A stretch of 64,000 nucleotides of DNA from Rattus norvegicus. Taxonomy: Eukaryota > Chordata > Mammalia > Rodentia > Muridae. Location: positions 19,141,001-19,205,000 of the forward strand of contig NC_086023.1 of NCBI RefSeq assembly GCF_036323735.1, written 5' to 3'. Below are positions 9,743-21,851 of the stretch, piece after piece; the first letter of the stretch is position 1, and each line of letters opens with the position of its first letter. The notes under the pieces are model-generated. The model searched no databases and was not told the origin of the DNA. It saw only the letters and a list, made by a program, of their open reading frames with translations. A program made the position numbers and the translations under genes.

Positions 9743-12700
9743 ATGATATAACGGGAAGCAATAACCACTATTCCTTAATATCTCTCAACATCAATGGCCT
9801 CAACTCCCCAATAAAAAGACATAGATTAACAAACTAGATACGCAACGAGGACCCTGCATTCTGCTGCCTACAGGAAACACACCTCAGAGACAAAGACAGA
9901 CATTACCTCAGAGTGAAAGGCTGGAAAACAATTTTCCAAGCAAATGGTCAGAAGAAGCAAGCTGGAGTAGCCATTCTAATATCAAATAAAATCAATTTTC
10001 AATTAAAAGTCATCAAAAAAGATAAGGAAGGACACTTCATATTCATCAAAGGAAAAATCCACCAAGATGAGCTCTCAATCCTAAATATCTATGCCCCAAA
10101 TACAAGGGCACCTACATACATAAAAGAAACCTTACTAAACTCAAAACACACATTGCACCTAACACAATAATAGTGGGAGATTTCAACACCCCACTCTCAT
10201 CAATGGACAGATCATGGAAACAGAAATTGAACAGAGATGTAGACAGACTAAGAGAAGTCATGAGCCAAATGGACTTAACGGATATTTATAGAACATTCGA
10301 TCCTAAAGCAAAAGGATATACCTTCTTCTCAGCTCCTCATGGTACTTTCTCCAAAATTGACCATATAATTGGTCAAAAAACGGGCCTCAACAGGTACAGA
10401 AAGATAGAAATAATCCCATGCGTGCTATCGGACCACCATGGCCTAAAACTGGTCTTCAATAAAAATCAAGGAAGAATGCCCCCATATACTTGGAAATTGA
10501 ACAATGCTCTACTCAATGATAACCTGGTCAAGGAAGAAATAAAGAAAGAAATTAAAGACTTTTTAGAATTTAATGAAAATGAAGGTACAACATACCCAAA
10601 CTTATGGGACACAATGAAAGCTGTGCTAAGAGGAAAACTCATAGCGCTGAGTGCCTGCAGAAAGAAACAGGAAAGAGCATATGTCAGCAGCTTGACAGCA
10701 CACCTAAAAGCTCTAGAACAAAAAGAAGCACATACACCCAGGAGGAGTAGAAGGCAGGAAATAATCAAACTCAGAGCTGAAATCAACCAAGTAGAAACAA
10801 AAAGGACCATAGAAAGAATCAACATAACCAAAAGTTGGTTCTTTGAGAAAATCAACAAGATAGATAAACCCTTAGCCAGACTAACGAGAGGACACAGAGA
10901 GTGCGTCCAAATTAACAAAATCAGAAATGAAAAGGGAGACATAACAACAGATTCAGAGGAAATTCAAAAAATCATCAGATCTTACTATAAAAACCTATAT
11001 TCAACAAAACTTGAAAATCTTCAGGAAATGGACAATTTCCTAGACAGATACCAGGTATCGAAGTTAAATCAGGAAGAGATAAACCAGTTAAACAACCCCA
11101 TAACTCCTAAGGAAATAGAAGCAGTCATTAAAGGTCTCCCAACCAAAAAGAGCCCAGGTCCAGACGGGTTTAGTGCAGAATTCTACCAAACCTTCATAGA
11201 AGACCTCATACCAATATTATCCAAACTATTCCACAAAATTGAAACAGATGGATCACTACCGAATACCTTCTACGAAGCCACAATTACTCTTATACCGAAA
11301 CCACACAAAGACACAACAAAGAAAGAGAACTTCAGACCAATTTCCCTTATGAATATTGACGCAAAAATACTCAACAAAATTCTGGCAAACCGAATCCAAG
11401 AGCACAACAAAACAATCATCCACCATGACCAAGTAGGCTTCATCCCAGGCATGCAGGGATGGTTTAATATACGGAAAACCATCAACGTGATCCATTATAT
11501 AAACAAACTGAAAGAACAAAACCACATGATCATTTCATTAGACGCTGAGAAAGCATTTGACAAACTTCAACATCCCTTCATGATAAAAGTCCTGGAGAGA
11601 ATAGGAATTCAAGGCCCATACCTGAACATAGTAAAAGCCATATACAGCAAACCAGTTGCTAACATTAAACTAAATGGAGAGAAACTCGAAGCAATCCCAC
11701 TAAAATCAGGGACTAGACAAGTCTGCCCACTCTCTCCCTACTTATTCAATATAGTTCTTGAAGTTCTAGCCGGAGCAATCAGACAACAAAAGGAGGTCAA
11801 GGGGATACAGATCGGAAAAGAAGAAGTCAAAATATCACTTTTTGCAGATGATATGATAGTGTATTTAAGTGATCCCAAAAGTTCCACCAGAGAACTACTA
11901 AAGCTGATAAACAACTTCAGCAAAGTGGCTGGGTATAAAATTAACTCAAATAAATCAGTTGCCTTCCTCTATACAAAAGAGAAACAAGCCGAGAAAGAAA
12001 TTAGGGAAATGACACCCTTCATAATAGACCCAAATAATATAAAGTACCTCGGTGTGACTTTAACCAAGCAAGTAAAAGGTCTGTACAATAAGAACTTCAA
12101 GACACTGAGGAAGGAAATTGAAGAAGACCTCAGAAGATGGAAAGATCTCCCATGCTCATGGATTGGCAGGATTAATATAGTAAAAATGGCCATTTTACCA
12201 AAAGCAATCTACAGATTCAATGCAATCCCCATCAAAATACCAGTCCAATTCTTCAAAGAGTTAGACAGAACAATTTGCAAATTCATCTGGAATAACAAAA
12301 AACCCAGGATAGCTAAAGCTATCCTCAACAATAAAAGGACTTCATGGGGAATCACTATCCCTGAACTCAAGCAGTATTACAGAGCAATAGTGATAAAAAC
12401 TGCATGGTATTGGTACAGAGATAGACAGATAGACCAATGGAATAGAATTGAAGACCCAGAAATGAACCCACACGCCTATGGTCACTTGATTTTTGACAAA
12501 GGAGCCAAAAACCATCCAATGGAAAAAAGATAGCATTTTCAGCAAATGGTGCTGGTTCAACTGGAGGTCAACATGTAGAAGAATGCAGATCGATCCATGC
12601 TTATCACCCTGTACAAAGCTTAAGTCCAAGTGGATCAAGGACCTCCACATCAAACCAGACACACTCAAACTAATAGAAGAAAAACTAGGGAAGCATCTGG

Positions 12701-13569
12701 AACACATGGGCACTGGAAAAAATTTCCTAAACAAAACACCAGTGGCTTACGCTCTAAGATCAAGAATCGACAAATGGGATCTCATAAAACTACAAAGCTT
12801 CTGTAAGGCAAAGGACACGGTGGTTAGGACAAAACGGCAACCAACAGATTGGGAAAAGATCTTTACCAATCCTACAACAGATAGAGGCCTTATATCCAAA
12901 ATATACAAAGAACTCAAGAAGTTAGACCGCAGGGAAACAAATAACCCTATTAAAAAATGGGGTTCAGAGCTAAACAAAGAATTCACAGCTGAGGAATGCC
13001 GAATGGCTGAGAAACACCTAAAGAAATGTTCAACATCTTTAGTCATAAGGGAAATGCAAATCAAAACAACCCTGAGATTTCACCTCACACCAGTGAGAAT
13101 GGCTAAGATCAAAAACTCAGGGGACAACAGATGCTGGCGAGGATGTGGAGGAAGAGGAACACTCCTCCATTGTTGGTGGGATTGCAAACTGGTACAACCA
13201 TTCTGGAAATCAGTCTGGAGGTTCCTCAGAAAATTGGACATTGAACTGCCTGAGGATCCAGCTATACCTCTCTTGGGCATATACCCAAAAGATGCCCCAA
13301 CATATAAAAAAGACACGTGCTCCACTATGTTCATTGCAGCCTTATTTATAATAGCCAGAAGCTGGAAAGAACCCAGATGCCCTTCAACAGAGGAATGGAT
13401 ACAGAAAAAGTGGTACATCTACACAATGGAATATTACTCAGCTATCAAAAACAACGAGTTTATGAAATTCGTAGGCAAATGGTTGGAACTGGAAAACATC
13501 ATCCTGAGTGAGCTAACCCAATCACAGAAAGACATACATGGTATGCACTCATTGATAAGTGGCTATTAG
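9743..13569 (+). pseudogene. L1-A ORF2 (endonuclease / reverse transcriptase), broken
   Basis: About 1,275 codons once. The endonuclease keeps GDFNTP (10176) and SDHHG (10426); the reverse transcriptase keeps the catalytic FADD at 11841-11852; a Cys-rich C-terminal region lies near 13130-13190. Compared with L1-B and L1-C there are four lesions: a 1-nt deletion just after the ATG (about 9746), a TAG at 9835-9837 in place of Trp, a 1-nt deletion at about 10139, and a 1-nt insertion in the A run at 12507-12511. The longest remaining frame is 10173-12533. Confidence 0.9.
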
Positions 13570-14308
13570 CCCAAATGCTTGAATTACCCTAGATGCCTAG
13601 AGCAAATGAAACTCAAGACGGATGATCAAAATGTGAATGCTTCACGCCTTTTTTAAAAGGGGAACAAGAATACCCTTGGCAGGGAAGAGAGAGGCAAAGA
13701 TTAAAACAGAGACTGAAGGAACACCCATTCAGAGTCTGCCCCACATGTGGCCCATACATATACAGCCACCCAATTAGACAAGATGGATGAAGCAAAGAAG
13801 TGCAGACCGACAGGAGCCGGATGTAGATCGCTCCTAAGAGACACAGCCAGAATACAGCAAATACAGAGGCGAATGCCAGCAGCAAACCACTGAACTGAGA
13901 ATAGGATCCCCGTTGAAGGAATCAGAGAAAGAACTGGAAGAGCTTGAAGGGGCTCGAGACTCTATATGTACAACAATGCCAAGCAACCAGAGCTTCCAGG
14001 GACTAAGCCCCTACCCAAAGACTATACATGGACTGACCCTGGACTCTGACCTCATAGGTAGCAATGCATATCCTAGTAAGAGCACCAGTGGAAGGGGAAG
14101 TCCTGGGTCCTGCTAAGACTGAACCCCCAGTGAACTAGACTGTGGGGGGAGGGCGGCAATGGGGGGAGGGTTGGGAGGGGAACACCCATAAGGAAGGGGA
14201 GGGGGGAGGGGGATGTTTGCCTGGATACCGGGAAAGGGAATAACACTTGAAATGTATATAAGAAATACTCAAGTTAATAAAAAAAAATATAGAAATAAAA
14301 AAAAAAAC
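13570..14308 (+). other. L1-A 3' UTR with G-rich purine tract and A-tail
   Basis: Follows the ORF2 stop (GGCTATTAG). The tract at 14143-14213 has at least six runs of three or more G, a G-quadruplex-capable polypurine stretch that also occurs in L1-B, L1-X and L1-C. It ends with GTATATAAGAAATACTCAAG, TTAATAAAA and A-rich sequence. Confidence 0.85.
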
Positions 14309-16410
14309 CAGAAAGCCCTCACACACGTGGAAACTGAACAACTCTCTACTCAATGATAACTTGGTCAGGGAAGAAATAAAGAAAGAAATTAGAGATGACC
14401 TGGAATTCAATGATAATGATGACACAACATATCCAAACTTATGGAACACAATGAAAGCAGTGCTAAAAGAAAGTTTCATAGCACTAAGTGTTCTGGTAAA
14501 GAAATAGGAATGATCTTACACTAGCAACTTAATAGCACACCTGAGAGCTCTAGAACCAAAAAGAAGCAAACACATCCAAGAGGAGTAGAAGTCAGGAAAT
14601 AGTCAAACTTGGGGCTGAAATCAACCAAATAGAAACAAAGAGAACATACAAAGAATCAACAAAACCAAAAGCTGGTTTTTTGAGAGAATCAACAATATAG
14701 ATAAACCCCTAGCCAAACTGACTAAAGTACCCAGAGGCAGTGTCCAAATTAACAAAATCAGAAATGAAGAGTGAGATGGAGGACACAGAAGAAATTTAAA
14801 AAATCATTAGATCCTACTACAAAAACCTATACTCAACAAAACTGGAAAATATAAATGAAATGAATGGTTTTCTAGACAGATACCACATTCAAAAGTTAAA
14901 CCAAGAGCAGGTAAACTATCTAAACAAGCACATATCCCCTAAAGAAATAGAAGTCATTAAAAAACCTTGAAACCACAAAAAGCCCAGGGCCAGGAAGCTT
15001 TAGTATAGAATTCTACCAGGCCTTCAGAGACCTAATACCAATATCCCTCAAACTATTCCATAAAACAGAAACAGAAGAAACACTACTTAATTCATTCTAT
15101 GAAGCCACAATTACTCTGATATCTAAACCACACAAGAATGCAACCAAAAAAGAGAACTTCAGACCAATTTCACTTATGACTATCAATGCAAAAATACTCA
15201 ATAAAATTCTTGCAAACCAAATCCCAAAACACATATAAGCCATCATTCACCATAATCAAGTAGGCTCATCCCAAAGATGCAAGGTTGGTTTATTATATAA
15301 AAATCCATTAACATAATCCACTATATAAACAAACTCAAAGAAAAAAATCATATGATCATCTCCTTAGATGCAGAAAAAGCATTTGACAAAACACAATACC
15401 TCTTCATGTTAAAAGTATTAGAGAGATCAAGAATTCAAGGCCCATACCTAAACATAATAAAAGCAACTTACTGCAAACCAACAGCCAGTATCAAATTAAA
15501 TGGAGAGATACCCAAAGCAATCCCAGTAAAATCAGGGACAAAACAAGGATGTCCACTCTCCCTATATCTATTCAATACAGTACTCAAAGTTCTAGCTTGA
15601 AATTGGCAAAGAAGAAATATAGGTATCACTATTTGCAGATGATATGATAGTATACATAAGTGATTCCAAAAAATTCTACCAGAGAACATCTATAGCGGAT
15701 AAGCAACTTCAGCAAAGTAGCTGGATACAAAATTAACTCAAATAAATCAATAGCCTTCCTTAATACAAATGATACACAGGCTGAGAAAGAAATTAGGGAA
15801 ACAACTCCCTTCATAATAGCCACAAATAACATAAAATATCTTGTGGTAACTCTAATCAAACAAATGAAAGATCTGTATGACAATAACTTCAGGTCTCTCA
15901 GAAAAAAAAAAATCAAAGGAGATATCCCATGCTCATGAATCAGCAGAATCAACCTAGTAAAAATGGCCATCCTACTAAAGGCAATCTATAGATTCAAAAC
16001 AATCCCCATCAAAAATCTCAACACAATTCTTCAAAGACATAAAAAGAACAAATTCATCTGGAAAGGAAAAAAATAGTGAAAACATTTCTTAGCAATAAAA
16101 GAACTGCTGGGGAAATCACCATCCCTGATGTCAGACTATACTGCAGAGCAATAGTGATAAAAAGTGCATGATATTGGTACAGAGACAGACAAGTTGATCA
16201 ATGGAATAGAATTGAAGACCTAAAAATATAACCACACACTTATGGGCACTTGATCTTTGACAAAGAAGCCAAAATATACAATTTTTTAAAAAAGCATCTT
16301 CAATAAATGGTTCTGGTCTAACTGGCAGTCTATATGTAGAAAAATGATGATAGATCCATAATAGATCCTTATTTGTCACCTTACACAAACTCAAGTCCAA
16401 GCAGATCAAG
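14309..16410 (+). pseudogene. Old L1 ORF2, reverse-transcriptase piece
   Basis: The old Lx ORF2 resumes after L1-A (TGGAAACTGAACAACTC). It keeps order through the RT region: LDAEKAFDK near 15367, [11 protein letters not shown] near 15530, and TTTGCAGATGATATGATAG (FADDMI) near 15632. There are many frameshifts; the longest open piece is 15352-15600. It breaks off near 16410, before the Cys-rich C-terminus. Confidence 0.75.
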
Positions 16411-16668
16411 ATGAAATGCCCGACAGCGGGGAGAGGGAACTTGTAGAGCCTGCCTCTAGCAGAAAGACAGGGCATCAAATGAGGGATGGGGTTGCCATCC
16501 CTCAGTCAAAAGCTCTGACTCATATTTGTTCCTGTCTCAAAGAACTGCAGGGACAAAAATTGAAAAGAGCCTGACGGAAAGGAGGTCCAGTGACAGGCCC
16601 AAAGTAGGATCTAGCTCAAGGGGAAGCTCCAAGGCCTGACACTATCACTGAGGTATGGAGTGTTCACA
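16411..16668 (+). repeat. Old L1 3' UTR fragment
   Basis: GATGGGGTTGCCATCCCTCA, GTTCCTGTCTCAAAGAACTG, GACAGGCCCAAAGTAGGATC and GGCCTGACACTATCACTGAG match what I recall of old Lx-type 3' UTRs. It is joined directly to ORF2 sequence that lacks its last ~850 bp, so a deletion separates them. No A-tail remains. Confidence 0.5.
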
Positions 16669-17389
16669 AAAATTTTATGGGGTAACTCTAAGCAAACAAG
16701 TGAAAGACTTGTATGATGAAAACTCCAAACCTTTCAAGAAAGAAACAACATATCAGAAGATGGAATGATCTCCCATGCCAATGGATTGGTAAGAGTAACA
16801 TAGTAAAAATAGCCAACCTACCAAAAGCAATCTACAGATCAAATACAATAACCATGAAAATTCTAACATAATTCTTCATAGATCACAAAAACACAATTCT
16901 CAGTTTCATATGGAAACACAAACACAACCAGGATAGCTAAAACAATACTGAATAATAAAAGAATTGCTAGAGGCATCACCACTCCTGATTTTACGTTGTA
17001 TAAAACTATAGCAAAGAAAAAAAAGTTTGGTATTAGTATAAAAAGACATGTTGATCAATGAAATAGAACTGACAGTGCAGATGTAAATTCACAAACCTAT
17101 GGACACCTGATTTTTTATTTAAAAAAAAGCTGGAAATATACACTGGATAGAAGATAGCATGTTCAACAAATGGTTCTGGTAAAACTAGATGGCTGCATGT
17201 AGAGGAATGAAACTAGATCCATGCTTATTGCCCTGCACAAAATCAATTCCAAATGGATTAAAGACCTCAACATTTAAAAAAAAAAAAGACTCTGAACAGA
17301 ACATAATTAGCATGGGCCGCTAAGAACAAATAATAAAAGGATAAAAGGGACCTCAAGAAACTTAAAAAGCTTCTGTATGACAAAGACAC
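16669..17389 (+). pseudogene. Second old L1, ORF2 3' half (first part)
   Basis: Begins at GGGGTAACTCTAAGCAAACA, matching the GVTLTKQ step of ORF2 downstream of the RT core, and continues in order through TATGGACACCTGATTTT (YGHLIF). It is heavily decayed. It stops at the solo LTR at 17390 and resumes at 17704. Confidence 0.7.
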
Positions 17390-17703
17390 TGTGGTGGTTT
17401 GAATATGTTTAGCCTCGGGAGTGGCACTATCAGGAGGTGTTGCCTTATTGAAGTAGGTGGAGCCTTGTTGGAGGAAGTGTTAATGTGGAGGTAGGCTTAC
17501 TAGTCTTCTCCTGTTTGTCTTCAGAACAAAATGTAGAACTCTCAGATCCTCCCATTTCATGCCTGCCTAGTTGCTGCCATGCTCCCACCTTTTTGGTAAT
17601 GGACTGAACCTTTGAATCTATAAGTCAGCCCCAATTAAATGTCCTTATAAGACTTGCCTTGGTCATGGTGTCTGTTCATAGCAGTAGAACCCTGACCAAG
17701 ACA
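17390..17703 (+). mobile_element. Solo LTR (MaLR-like) with 5-bp target duplication
   Basis: Starts TGTGGTGGTTTGAATATG and ends CTGACCAAGACA. GACAC flanks both sides (17385-17389 and 17704-17708), and removing the insert restores the L1 ORF2 text. AATTAAATGTCCTTATAAG near 17632 gives a polyadenylation-type signal. A 5-bp duplication fits class III/MaLR elements. The family name is from memory. Confidence 0.75.
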
Positions 17704-18380
17704 GACACTATCATTTGGACAAATCAGCAGCCTACAAAAATGGGGTAAGATTTTTACCCATGCCACATCTGAGAGTGAATATCTAAAACATATATAAAAT
17801 ACTTGAATAACTAAATAATCCAATTAAAAAGTGGGGTACAGATCTAAACAGAATTCTCTATAGAGGAAACTCAATCGGCTGAGAAACATTTATGTTCCTT
17901 AGCTATTGGGGAAATGAAAATCAAAACTACTTTGAGGTTTCATCTTCACCTGTCAGAGCACCTGAGATCAATAATAGAAGTAACAGCTCCTTCTGGAAAA
18001 GATGTAGAATAAGAGGAACACTCCTTCATTGTTAGCAGAAGTACCTCTACGGAAATCAGTGTAGCAGTTCGGAAAGTTGGAATTCAATCTACCTCAAGAT
18101 GTGGCTATACTACTCTTGGGCTTATACCTAAAGGATATTCCATCCTACTACAAGGACACTCACTCAGCCATATTTTTTGCTACTCTATTTATAATAGCCA
18201 GAAATTAGAGACAAGAAGTTATCCCTCAACAGAATAAAAAAAATGTGGCACATTTACACAATGGAATATTATTCAGCTGTTTAAAAAATTGATATCATGA
18301 AAATTTGCAGGCAAATAGGGAGAGCTGGGGGAAAAACTCATTCCAAGTGCAGTAACCCAGATCCAGAAAGTTATGGTATA
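17704..18380 (+). pseudogene. Second old L1, ORF2 3' end
   Basis: Resumes after the LTR and follows the C-terminal ORF2 text: GAAATGAAAATCAAAACTAC, AGAGGAACACTCCTTCATTG, TTTATAATAGCCAGAAAT and CACAATGGAATATTATTCAG. It has multiple frameshifts and no coding capacity. Confidence 0.75.
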
Positions 18381-19270
18381 TATTCAAATTATCCAGTAAG
18401 CAAATGATACCAAGCTACAAAACAGACCCAGAGAGATTAGGTATATGGGAAGGGACTGGGACAAATTATATACCTCACAAGGGGAAAATGGTTTATGGGT
18501 AGACTGGGGGCAGGGGAAACTGGGAGAACTAGAGGATACAGTGTGGATGGGGGAGAAATGTGGGAAAAATAGCTTGAACTGAGGGGTGGTATGGAAACTG
18601 AGGGCAGTGATCCTAATGAAAATCTTCAAAAATCTGAGAGACAGAGAGAGTCCCATCTGGCTATTTCTTAACACCAAAGAAAGCTTCCAATACCAGGACT
18701 GGGTTACATACAATTTAGTTGTTGGACAAAAAGTGCCATAGAAACCCACAAACAACCCAGGCTGTTGTCAAGATAATAGTTTGTTTTCCACAAACCGGCA
18801 GGAAGACCCCATTGCTGAAGAATACACTCATACAACTCATTGAATATGAAGAGGTTGTCTGGTGTCTACATAGAAGCTTCACCCCTATGTTGTAGAGTCT
18901 TTGATATGGGAACTGTATTTAGCAGACTACCAAAAGAGAAATACACAGTAACCCAGCTAAAGTCAACAGCTTTGATCTACTATGCTGTCCCACTTACAAA
19001 ATAAGGCAGGGTAATGGTGGCATAAAACTTGAAGGTAATCAACAACATTTAACTTGGATTAAAACACACAAGATGGAACTCATTCCCAAGACCTAGAGTG
19101 AAACCAAATACTATTGGTCTTAAAGAAAAAAATGCTAAAACGACATTCTATTCAGCTATTCTCATGTATCAGTGCCTTATACAGCCACCATCAGTGAAGC
19201 ACCTCCTGCAGCAAATGGGTACAAAAATCACAACTAGACATTATGGAGAGAGAGAAGGGGGGGGAGAGAG

Positions 19271-19326
<56 letters not shown>

Positions 19327-19740
19327 GGGGGAGAGAGAGACAGACAGAGAGAGACAGAGAGAGAGAGACAGAGAGAGAGAGAGACAGAGAGAGAGAGAGA
19401 CAGAGACAGAGAGAGAGAGACAGAGAGAGAATGTGCTCGGCCCTAAATAGGGTATCTCCATCAAATCCCTGCCCCAGAGCTCAGAGAACCCTGAGGAAGA
19501 GAAGAAAGTAAGAGCTAGAGGGGACACCAGGAGAACAAGGGTTTCTACATCTGAGACCAAAGCAGCACAGGGCCTGCTATAGCTTTCAGTATAGAGCTTT
19601 TATGGGTGTCCCGACTATGTGAAAGAGTAGGTCTCTGAGTTTTGTGCCTTCTTTGGAGTTCTGTTCCTTCTTTTAGTTTGCTTTGTACAACTTTGGTGTG
19701 ATGGTTTTTGTTCTATATTATTAAATTTTAGTTTCATGTC
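18381..19740 (+). repeat. Old Lx-type L1 3' UTR
   Basis: Long non-coding tail of the preceding L1. Recognisable blocks are GACATTATGGAGAGAG near 19232, CCTAAATAGGGTATCTCC near 19442, and GTGTGATGGTTTTTGTTCTA near 19697. It contains the GA microsatellite at 19243-19431. The F-type L1 5' UTR begins at about 19741. Confidence 0.55.
19243..19431. repeat. (GA)n / (GACA) microsatellite
   Basis: About 190 bp of GA with interspersed GACA units. Open frames across it encode only Arg-Glu repeats and are artefacts. Confidence 0.95.
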
Positions 19741-20526
19741 CTTCCAGTCTGAACCAGTGCCCTGAGCAGACCTTAGGCATTGGCTCTGCACCAGTCCCAC
19801 AACTAGAGGAAGCTTGACTCTTAGGTGCTCTAATACACCCAGGATCACAAGTGATGCCACAACACTCGGAGTAACTGGGTCCTCCAGGATCCAGGGACAC
19901 AAGAACCCCTGTCCAGCCAGTGGCACAGGTTCCTTCCTGTCTGAACCTGTACCTGGATCAGACCTGGGGTGCTGGCTCTGCATCCATTCTTAAAATACCC
20001 AGAGGAGCCCAAGTTCCAGGTGTTCTGAAATCCCCAGGATCACAGGATCACAGAGGAGGCTTGAAGCCCGGGAGATTGGATACAACCAGGAACACTGAAG
20101 CTCTGACACACTCAAGATCACAGTTGAGGCCATAACATCTTTCCCAACACCCAACATAACTGGGACCCCCCACAGGAACAAGGGAAACACAAACCACCAC
20201 CCAGCCAGAGGCACAGGTTCCTTCCAGCTTTGTGCCAGTGCCTAGAGCAAACCAAGGGCTCTGGCTCTCCACCCTCTCCTGCAACACCCTGAAAAAGCTT
20301 GACTCCCAAGAGCTCTGACACAACAGGATCTCAATAGTTTGGTCACCAGGATTTCAGGATACCAGAGGCAACTTAACTCCCAGGAACACTGACACACCCA
20401 GGATCTCAGGATCTCAGAATCACAGAAGCAGCTGGACACTGAGGAGTTCTGACACAACCAGGATCACAATCAGGACAGGCTCCAGTCAGAGACAGCAAGG
20501 GCATGTAGCACTAGAGAAAACCAGAT
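19741..20526 (+). promoter_or_regulatory. F-type L1 5' UTR monomers
   Basis: Degenerate tandem units: GCACAGGTTCCTTCC recurs near 19924 and 20213, with a related block at 19738. CCAGGATCACA and TCTGACACA steps recur between them. It runs into GAAAACCAGATGGCTAGAGG, the ORF1 start context. Promoter function is inferred from the L1 family. Confidence 0.6.
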
Positions 20527-20721
20527 GGCTAGAGGCAAATGCAAGAACCTAAGCAAAAGATACCAAGGAAGTGGCATCACAAGAACCAGTTCTCCCAATA
20601 TAGCAAGTCCTGAATAACCTATCACACAAGAAATGAAAGATTCAGATTTAAACTCACAGCTAAAGATGATGGTAGAGGGCATTAGGAAGGACATAAATAA
20701 GTCCCTTAAAAAATACAGGAC
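20527..20721 (+). pseudogene. F-type L1 ORF1, 5' piece
   Basis: Starts at the ATG in CCAGATGGCTAGAGGC. About 65 codons of decayed ORF1 N-terminus run to AAAATACAGGAC, where L1-B is inserted. ORF1 continues at 27571. Confidence 0.7.
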
Positions 20722-21851
20722 GAGACACCGCCGGAACCTGAAAGAAACAGACCGGATAAACAGTTCTCTGCACCCAAATCCCATGGGAGGGAGAGCTAAA
20801 CCTTCAGAGAGGCAGACAAGCCTGGGAAACCAGAAGAGACTGCTCCCTGCACACACATCTCAGACGCCAGAGGAAAAAACCAAAGACCATCTGGAACCCT
20901 GGTGCACTGAAGCTCCCGGAAGGGGCGGCACAGGTCTTCCTGGTTGCTGCCACTGCAGAGAGCCCCTGGGCAGCACACCACGAGCGAACCTGAGCCTCGG
21001 GACCACAGGTAAGACCAACTTTTCTGCTGCAAGAAAGCTGCCTGGTGAGCTTGGGACACACGGAAGCAGAATTCCTCTAGGACCGGGCAAGTTCTGTGTT
21101 TACCGGAAGTCCCACACCCGCGGATCCCGGCCCGCAGCAGCTCTCTGCTCGCAGACCCGGTGAGAGAGAGACCCAACCGCCTGGTCAGGTGGGCACTCCT
21201 GAGGCTGCAGGGCGGAAGAGACCACCAACACTGCTCACCCCTGCCCACATCCCTGGCCCAAGAGGAAACTGTATAAGGCCTCTGGGCTCCCGTGGGGGAG
21301 GGCCCAGGAGCGGCAGGACCCCTGCCTGAGACACCGCCGGAACCTGAAGGAAACAGACCAGATAAACAGTTCTCTGCACCCAAATCCCGTGGGAGGGAGA
21401 GCTAAACCTTCAGAGAGGCAGACAAGCCTGGGAAACCAGAAGAGACTGCTCCCTGCACACACATCTCGGACGCCAGAGGAAAAAGCCAAAGACCATCTGG
21501 AACCCTGGTGCACTGAAGCTCCCGGAAGGGGCGGCACAGGTCTTCCTGGTTGCTGCCGCTGCAGAGAGCCCCTGGGCAGCACCCCACGAGCGAACTTGAG
21601 CCGCAAGACCACAGGTAAGACCAAATTTTCTGCTGCAAGAAAGCTGCCTGGTGAACTCAAGACACAGGCCCACAGGAACAGCTGAAGACCTGTAGAGAGG
21701 AAAAACCACACGCCCCAAAGCAGAACACTCTGTCCCCATAACTGACTGAAAGAGAGGAAAACAGGTCTACAGCACTCCTGACACAAAGGCTTATAGGACA
21801 GTCTAGCCACTGTCAGAAATAGCAGAACAAAGTAACACTAGAGATAATCTG
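20722..21851 (+). promoter_or_regulatory. L1-B 5' UTR, tandem ~606-bp monomers
   Basis: GAGACACCGCCGGAACCTGA starts at 20722 and again at 21328, a 606-bp period with near-identical sequence between. The second unit passes into a unique ~230-bp leader before the ORF1 ATG. Each unit has CCACAGGTAAGACCAA (about 21004 and 21610), a strong splice-donor consensus. Monomers carry the sense promoter in rodent L1s; here that is inference. Confidence 0.85.

Larger units (their letters stand above)
7869..14308 (+). mobile_element. L1-A: young, near-full-length rat-type L1
   Basis: Inserted in the old Lx L1 ORF2: CAGAAAG occurs at 7862-7868 and again at 14309-14315 after the A-rich tail, and the old ORF2 resumes there. 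It contains one partial 5'-UTR monomer, ORF1, ORF2, a 3' UTR with a G-rich purine tract, and the tail. It closely matches L1-B and L1-C. Both ORFs carry disabling lesions. Confidence 0.92.

Noticed and set aside
10466..10942. Long minus-strand frames opposite L1 ORF2 (several copies)
   Set aside because: Recur at the same place in every L1 and reflect the A-rich, T-poor sense strand, not genes.
19098..19511. Arg-Glu-rich open frames
   Set aside because: Direct translation of the GA microsatellite.
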